From: Berberis thunbergii
Taxonomy: Eukaryota; Streptophyta; Magnoliopsida; Ranunculales; Berberidaceae
Direction of reading: 5' to 3'
NCBI GenBank assembly: GCA_003290165.1
Contig: QNQO01000457.1
Location: forward strand, 620,001 to 684,000
Length of the DNA stretch: 64,000 bases
Shown: one piece after another, positions 56,908 to 64,000 of the stretch
How positions within the stretch are numbered: the first letter of the stretch is position 1
Layout of the letters: each line of letters starts with the position of its first letter
Notes under the pieces: generated by a model
What the model was told of the DNA's origin: nothing
The model's input: only the letters and a program-made list of their open reading frames with translations
The model's database searches: none
Position numbers and translations under genes: made by a program

Positions 56908-59900
56908 ATTGCATTTTAGATGATTATTGTACTTTATCTACCTAATCGATTTTGTTTGCTTATGGTGAGCCCAACTTGTCTCTGCGAAAATAGTTCTAGG
57001 ATAATATGTCTATCATATACCAATGTCAATCTCTCCCTGGTATTCTCATTGGGGATTTTAATTTCATTCTTAGACCTGAAGATAAATCGGCCTACTTTCT
57101 CTTCCTTGAATCACCTCCAAACCTTTACCAATACTCATGCCTTGTTAGACTTTCCTCTTAATGGTTCCCAATTCTCCTGGAATAACAAACGAAAAGACAA
57201 AAATGGCATCAAAGCAAAACTTGACTGCATTTTAGTGACTACTGATTGGTTGCACATTTTCTCTTCTTCTACTGCTCGTACAATTCATACATCTACCTCA
57301 AATCATAGATCCTTTTTTCTGCAGCTAGCTACAAATCTTAATAGGGGACCCAAACCTTTCAATTTTTCACATGTGGACTAGAGATCCCAAATGTAGATAT
57401 CTTGTGATTTCTTCCTGGGCTCCTAGAAGACATTCCAGTCCAGACACTAATTTCCATCTTAAAACGAAAAAAACAGAGTTACTGTCTAACACGTTGGAAC
57501 AACACTAATTTCAAAAACATTCAGCTGTCATTTCTGGAAACTCAAAAGGCTTTGGACCATCTTCAAAATGAGCTCCCTTCTAAGGACAATGCTTTGGCTA
57601 TCTCTATGTTGGAAGATAGACTCTCATAACTTTTAGTTAGAGAGGAAAGTTTTTGGAAAAACAAGTCTGGTCACTCCTGGCTCAGAGATGGAGACAAAAG
57701 CACTAAATTCTTCCATCTCTCTACTTTGCTTCGTCGCAAATAGAATTATATCTTTCGCCTCAAGGAAGATAATAATGTCTGGCATTCGGACAATGCGACG
57801 GTTGGGGAAGTTCTTAATAACTACTTTGCCAACATTTTCAGTTCCTCTACTCCTAATCCAAATTATGAGGTTCTATCTTTGTTCACTCCGATCATTAGCA
57901 GGGCGGACAATGATGTTATTCTTTCCATTCCCACTGAATCGGAGATCATCCGAGTTGTTTTCGATATGGGGAGTCATAAAGCGCCTATTCCTGACGGCTT
58001 TCATGCGTACTTTTTTCAATACTACTGGGATATAGTGAAACATGATATTTGTGAGGTTGTTCAACATTTTTTCACCATTCGGCAGATGAATCCTAAGCTC
58101 AATGAAACTTTCATTGCCCTCATTCCTAAAGTTGGAAACCCTGTGACTCCTAACAAGTTTCGTCCCATTGGACTTTGTAATGTTATCTTGAAAATCTTGG
58201 CCAATCGCCTAAAACCCCTTTCAGATGACATTATTTCCCCCAATCAAGGTGTGTTCTTTAAAGGTCAATCCAGCGCTGACAATGTTAATATAGCTCATGA
58301 GACATTTTTTCAAATGAAACACTTCCAAAAAAAAACAATGATGGATGACGATCAAAATATACATGGCTAAAGCCTATGATAAAGTAGAATGATCATTCCT
58401 TCTCCAAATTCTTTAAAGGCTTGGTTTCGCCTCCGAATGGATTCAATTGATTGAGCAGCGTTCTCCACTACCTCCCTGCAAGTCATGCTTAATGACTCTC
58501 CTTTCTCCTCTATCAAACCTTCCAGAGGCATTGCTTTATGCAGATGACCTAATGAAATTTTTTCGAGCCTCGCTGGCTGAAGCTCACTTTGTCAAGGATA
58601 TCCTACACCAGTATTGCTCAGCATCAGGGCAATGAGTCAATTTTAAAAAATCTTCGATTTATTACAACTCAAATGTTCACCCTAAACATGCTAAAATGAT
58701 CAACAGGATCCTGGGATCCAAACTGTTTAACCCTAGGGACAAGTACCTTGGATCCCTTTTGCTCTTCTAAAAAAAAGCCAATGACTTCCAATTTCTCTTA
58801 GAAAAGATCAATACCAAATTCTCTAGCTGGAAATCTAGAGTGCTCTCTCAGGCCGGGCGCACGGTAATGATCAAGGCTGTTCTCAACTCCAACCCTGTTT
58901 ACAACATGCAACTTACCTTCTCCCATTCTCTATTTCCATCAAAATTGACTTGCCTGTAATTTTTGGTGGAATGGAACAGCTAATAGTAAGGCTAAACACA
59001 TGTGCATTTGGGATAGAATATCAAAACCTCGCATTCTGGGTGGTCTCAATATTCCCCCCAGTAGAGTAAAAAATTTGGCTTTGATGTTTAAGAGTATATG
59101 GCAAGCGCTTTCATGCCCTTTTAATGCGCAAGTTCAACAACTCAAAGCTCTTTACTTTTGGACCAAGAACATCTCTCAAATCTCTAAGTCCCCTTCAATT
59201 GCCTCCTTCTCTTGGCGAGGCAATCTATCAACTCTTGCAAAAATGAAGCAATACTTTGTCTGGCAAGTATTGTTTGGTGAATCTATTGACCTATGGAACA
59301 ACTGCTGGGTCAAACCTAGATTAGTTCTGGCTGATTGTGTTCCTAACTTCCATGACTAGCACATGCCTGCCAGGATTTCGGATATTTGGATTGCCTCATC
59401 TAATCATCACCTCCAATGGGACTCTGCTCTCATTAACTCTCTTTTTCCTCCCCCGATTGCTAAAGACATTCAGGACATCCTGATTAGACCATCTGAAAGT
59501 ACAAATAGGATTATTTGGCTTCCAGACAAACATGGCATCTTTTTAGTAAAAAAAATGCAACCAAAGTGTTCATAAACGAAAAGTTTGACTCATTCACCTC
59601 TTCTTCTAGTGCTAATATGTTAAATCCCAAGATTCTCAGATAATTGTGGCGAATTAAAGCACCTCCTAGTGCGTTATTCCTTTTGTGGAAGATCAACCAA
59701 AATATCCTTCCTCTAATGACGAATCTTTAACGGATTCATCGTCATAAAAGATTATTGTATTTTCTGTGAAAACCACACCGAGGATACTACCCATCTTTTT
59801 TTCCTTTGCCCAGTCATTCATCAACTGTGGCTTCCCTCCTATTCCAATTGATTGGCACAATGAAAACTTTGCAACGCCAACAATTCCTCTCTTCCTCAAT

Positions 59901-60561
59901 TTCATGTGGGAGCCAACAGACACAAAGCAATCAAAGATGAAATGCTTGCCCAATTCACTGTTTTTCTCCTCATTGTTTGGCAGACTCGGAACACTTGGAT
60001 CGTCAACAAAACCAAATTCAGCCATCAATTCTTATCTTCTTTCCATCGTACTTGGAAAATTAGAAACACTAATGGTTTCCCGCGAGCTCCAGTTCTCTGA
60101 GCCACCAAACTTTTCTACCTACCCGAGATTTTGACAACATGGATTCCATTCATTATTTCCTTGCCACAACCGCTACTGATTCTCGGTCAAATCAATCGCC
60201 CTTTACACCAAAACAATCAGACTCATCCCCTTCTTATGGTCATTTCACTGAGATACCCACATCTAGAATACATCTTATTCATTTTCAAATCCAAACAACC
60301 AATAACCACCCTGTTAATTTTAGATCCCTTCAGCACAAACCCATACCTCACCTCCAGGATTCGGATACAATTGTGGTCACTTATGATGCTAGCTTTTTTG
60401 CCTCATCCCATCAAGGTGCTATTAGTGTTTCGGCGGTGAATCTCCGAGGCGAGATTATTGCTCAGGTAACATGCTCTATTGAAGGAAAGGTAACTGACAT
60501 TACGTTGGCTGAGTGCCATGCAACTGAAACGACCTTACTTCTTATCCAAGCATGGCGGTAG
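56908..60561 (+). pseudogene. LINE ORF2 continued: endonuclease end, reverse transcriptase, RNase H
   Basis: Resumes after MULE-2 with GILIGDFNFILRPEDKS (endonuclease GDFN motif) and FSWNNKRKDKNGIKAKLD. RT follows from about 57870: HKAPIPDGFHAYFFQYYWD, FRPIGLCNVILKILANRLK, SPNQGVFFKGQS and LLYADDLMKFF (the YADD active site). Then come WDRISKPRILGGLNIP, the cysteine-rich region around LWRIKAPPSALFLLWK (59645-59690), and a plant-type RNase H with VVTYDASFF and TLAECHATE (60370-60540). Stops and shifts are frequent (near 57380, 57620, 58370, 58635 and 59570). ORF2 performs target-primed reverse transcription. The domain order is complete for a plant L1. Confidence 0.88.
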
Positions 60562-60850
60562 AGAACATGATTCTTGTTGGGCGACTATGGACAACTTATT
60601 GCTAGTGTTTTTTAAAAATTTGCACCACCCTCATAAAGACATGGACTGGGCTTGGCATCCTCTCATCACCAACATTCGATGACTACTTACTAATCTTCCC
60701 CTTTGATCCTGTAATTTTACTGGTAACTCGATTATGAGGCTCACTCACTAGCCACTAAGGCAGGACATTAGTACTGTAACCGTTATTCTTAGTTTTATAT
60801 GCAATATGCTTTTATCAAAAAATTAAAAATAAAAATCAAATACACACAGG

Positions 60851-63253
60851 AGATAAACACTCTACATATTATACAAATGAGATAAGCAAAAAATGGGTAG
60901 TATCTGTTTCTGACCATCATCCCTCCTGCACTTTGTTTTTTATGCATTATCTTTCCCAGGCGCTCCTCCAAACCAAGGATTGTGATTTCGTTTTTTGAGT
61001 TAATTTCGGTCTCTTGATTTTAAGAAATGTTTCGGTGTGTAAAGAAAAAATGTAAAGAATTCGAGGATGCATGAAATTTATATAATGAATTTCAAGGGTA
61101 TATGAAATGTGAAAAATAAGATGCAAGTAAATAAATTTATTAAACAAATTAAATGAAGCCTAAATACCAAGAATATATAAGTAGAAGAAATGATAATTAG
61201 AAAATCAAGGAGGTGGTTTCAAAAATCAATAAATAATTAGAAGAAATAAATAAAAAAAAACTCCGAAATTTACGAAAAAACCTCAAAAGTTTTTGAAAAA
61301 CCCCTCAAAAAAAATGTAAAGGTAGCTGGTCTTTGCATTTTTACAAAAACTGAAATTTATGAAAAATCTCTAAGTTTTTTGAAAAAACCCTCGATAAAAT
61401 GTAATTTTTTGCCCATATTCTTTTCGTAATTTCAAAAGAGCCAAAATTTCACTGGAATTTCACAAGATTTCTTGAAATCTCATTCCTTGCTCCAAACTAG
61501 ACTTTCTCAAAACGGTCCACACATGTGGACTCTCATTTTCATAAAACTTAAAAACAAACTTACAAAATTTATTTTTTTCTTTTTTCAAACATATATTTTC
61601 ACCCACTAATTTTGTCACTTCCAGGACAAATTCAGACCAACTTCAATGCACCTAAACTATGAAATGTAACTTTGAATTCGGAAAAAAATTAATATTCGTT
61701 GAAATGATAAAACCAATATAAGTTGATTGATTAAAAAATATAATAATGTGTAACTATAAGTTGTGAGCTATCAAGAAAATAATACTACTTGCATGAGACT
61801 AAGAAGATACTCAACCAAAAGTGACAAATTCAATGATTAAATCGGAAGCACTAGTCAAAGTCAACATTAGACCCAGTCAAGATTAAAAGACTGGTCAACA
61901 AAGTCAACTGCCAAGATGACTAAAAGTAAATATGTTTAATTTGAGTCCAAATCTTATGAGCAAATTAAGACTAGAATTCAGTTAAAATATGGAAGTCCAA
62001 ATAGTATGGTCCATCAACTCTAAACTATCAAAATTAAAAACTCAGTCAAATTATCCCTTTGCATATGGCTACTGGAAAAAGTACATTGTGACATAATCCT
62101 GGTCGACCAAACAACTCCCAGAACATGTCTATGAATACTCGACTTCCTCATTTGCTCAAAATAACTTGGATGTTTTTGAGAAACTTTAGAAAGCAATTTG
62201 AGAGTCCTTCCAGAAGAAAGTTTGCTCTCAATGTTCAAGAGACATCTTTCCAACTTTTATCATCTTCTTGAGTGAGCTTTAAAATAAAAGAGAGTTCTAA
62301 GGATTTGAATGTGAGTTTAATTTAGACCAAACAACTATTTGTTTTAGATCTATAACTAGATAGATAGACAGACCAATTTCTTCTCGCCCCAAACTGTCGT
62401 ACTTGTAAAGTTGAATTCTCGAAGACCTAATATTGACTTTTTTTTTTTACTTTACGAGGTTGTGGTCTTAGTTTTGAGAGAGAAGCTTTTGTTGGAGCAA
62501 GCTTTGTACTTTAGCCCGTGGGAATACAGTTAGAAAAGCTCATGCATAGAGAAATAACTAATTAGGGCCAATCAAACCCTAGTTTAGGTGAAATTCATTA
62601 TATCTTTGTCTCGTGTGGTACTACTGGCCTTTTACTTTCTCCTTACATACTTATTCATGGTTGTTCACATTATTGCTTAAGATCTAAGTTCTAATTGCAT
62701 GTTTAGAGAAATTGAGGATTTTCAAAATTAATCGTACTCTCTTGCAATTAATCAAGACTTGGATTGAGTTTTTAAAGTATTTTCAAAACTACCCATTTCA
62801 TCCCAACTATAAACGTAGAGTTGAATTCTATTCTTTATACTTTAGGGTTTCTTACCTACTAGCTAGTGATTTCATCCTTAACCAGATTCTTTGAATTGTT
62901 TTATTGGTATGATATAAAGAAAAATCAAACAAATACAATGGCAGGAAACTGTAGTCAATTCTTTGAGAGTTGCAACACCGTTCCCAGTCTTCAGGCGACA
63001 ATCCCACACACACACACACACGCACACACCCATTCTAATCTTGCTCATAAGATTTTAACATATTTCAACTTTGCTTTCCGCTGATCTGTTTGAGCTGAAA
63101 ATTTGAGCAACCATGCAAATTAATGACATAAATAATTTGTTTATGTTTGAGTTCAATTCACCAAACAATCATCGAGATAGTTGGTAAATTCAGCCTTTTT
63201 GTTGCTCCGATAAAGCTGATTTTTTTAAGGAACGTGTAGATTGATGTCAAAGA
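60851..63253. other. unassigned stretch right of the LINE
   Basis: 61240-61430 has loose repeats of AAATTTA(C/T)GAAAAA and TTTTTGAAAAACCC. 61850-62280 has AGTCAAC-type words and no open frame. No gene or clear element boundary is found. Confidence 0.4.
63003..63028. repeat. (CA)n microsatellite
   Basis: A CA dinucleotide run interrupted once by CG. Confidence 0.9.
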
Positions 63254-63852
63254 TACAGTAACCTCTTTATAATAGTACTCTATATGAAACTAACCACCAA
63301 TTGGCTGTAAAAAAATTGATTCCAAATTGGACTAAAACAAATAGTAATAACCTCCGAATTTTAATAATTACAATCTTTTTACGTCTTGCAACTTGCCTCC
63401 ACCTAGTAATAATTGTCAACAAGAGCGAAAATATGCAATGCAACTAGAAATGTTTAAAAGATGAAATAAAGGCTTATAAGCGTCTCAGACAATGATTTAT
63501 TCTTTAGAGTTGTTGCCACATATTTGAGCTTTGGGATAAATAATACTTGTCAACAAGGACACCTTGCTATTGTAGCAAAACTGTTATACCTTATCAAACA
63601 TGTTTACAACTTCCTAGCTACTACATACACTAGCTATTTGAGATTAGACGTCTCTCATTTGTCAATGTATATTTCTTAAGAATTAACATGATCCACTATT
63701 AATGCAGTACTTTGTATCCATACAACTTTCAATAATGCCAATCAAGTAAAAAAAATAACTTTCGTAACTACATATCTATTTAGTAATAACCTCATTATAG
63801 TAATAAAATTTGTTTGGTCCAACATTATAATACATAGAGGATGTATTCTATT
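63254..63852. mobile_element. degenerate Emigrant/pogo-like element
   Basis: The left end TACAGTAACCTCTTTATAATA and the right part TTTGGTCCAACATTATAATA, then CATAGAGG, resemble the inverted CAGTAAAACCTCTATAAATTA ends and internal TGGTCC of Emigrant-type Tc1/mariner elements. The ends pair only roughly. No transposase is present. Confidence 0.4.
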
Positions 63853-64000
63853 GTCTTAAAGTTCTAGTTCAATTTGAAAAACTCCTATTGAGATATGTGT
63901 CATGCATGTGAGAATGAATCCATATGTTTGTGTGCAAGCACCATAGGTTGATTAGGTTTCAAATGCCAAAAAATTAGCCTCTGAATTTGGATGTTAGTTA
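63853..64000. other. window edge, nothing seen
   Basis: Short AT-rich end of the window without features. Confidence 0.4.

Larger units (their letters stand above)
48173..60850 (+). mobile_element. L1-type LINE with 17-base target duplication, split by MULE-2
   Basis: AATCAAATACACACAGG occurs at 48173-48189 and 60834-60850, bounding the element exactly. The 3' end before the right repeat is an A-rich tail (AAAAAATTAAAAATAAAA). Without the 6.3 kb MULE inside, the LINE is about 6.36 kb, full length for plant L1 elements. Order: leader, ORF1 region, endonuclease, reverse transcriptase, cysteine-rich region, RNase H. Many stops and shifts show it is inactive. Confidence 0.9.

Noticed and set aside
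61840..62600. Possible LTR or pararetrovirus-like leader
   Set aside because: A few TTGGAGCAAG/AGCTTT words look retroelement-like, but there is no primer-binding site, polypurine tract, repeat partner or coding domain.
1..64000. CRISPR arrays, bacterial operons, tRNA or rRNA genes
   Set aside because: No regularly spaced repeats with unique spacers, no tRNA cloverleaf with A and B boxes and no rRNA signature were found by eye. The gene structure is eukaryotic throughout.

Overview
This 64 kb window is AT-rich plant nuclear DNA, most likely from a eudicot. The evidence is interrupted genes with GT-AG introns, plant gene families (Rubisco activase, tau glutathione S-transferase, UGT73 glycosyltransferase, neprosin, a cytokinin-receptor-type kinase), a U6 snRNA relative and a dense population of plant transposons. 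The species cannot be fixed from the sequence. The window is gene-poor: I see one intact protein gene, a seven-exon neprosin-family gene at 42.7-45.6 kb on the minus strand. Nearly everything else is transposable elements, often nested, with host gene fragments they carry or interrupt.

Layout. 1-3.3 kb: low-complexity repeats and the first exons of a probable FIP37-like gene reading left. 3.4-9.1 kb: a Mutator-like element (MULE-1) with long terminal inverted repeats (TIRs), a broken transposase on the minus strand and a CACTA-type MITE inside it. 9.1-15.5 kb: diffuse sequence with Helitron-like repeats. 15.55-20.73 kb: a CACTA element with a CAT target duplication carrying fragments of Rubisco activase, an unrecognised gene, a cytokinin-receptor-like histidine kinase and a steroleosin-like dehydrogenase, all in one orientation and with introns. 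21.6-33.35 kb: a region bounded by a second pair of CACTA-type ends, holding a duplicated securin/PATRONUS-like pseudogene between inverted MITE arrays and a 5'-truncated RTE-clade LINE. 33.9-35.5 kb: two head-to-tail Helitron-like units. 35.7-42.4 kb: MITEs, an ATP-citrate lyase A pseudogene, a UGT73 fragment, a U6 snRNA-derived core inside a TIR element, and a long-TIR element carrying a tau GST fragment. 46.4-47.9 kb: small fold-back elements and a minisatellite. 48.17-60.85 kb: a full-length-sized L1-type LINE with a 17-bp target duplication, split in its endonuclease by a second MULE (50.6-56.9 kb). That MULE holds a decayed transposase on the plus strand and a convergent zinc-knuckle gene. 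60.9-64 kb: unassigned sequence and a degenerate Emigrant-like element.

The gene fragments do not form a pathway. The recurring theme is capture of intron-containing host DNA by DNA transposons, and nested insertions whose relative order can be read (LINE before MULE-2; fold-back MITE before hAT MITE; MULE-1 before CACTA MITE). All family assignments come from reading motifs by eye. No database search was run.
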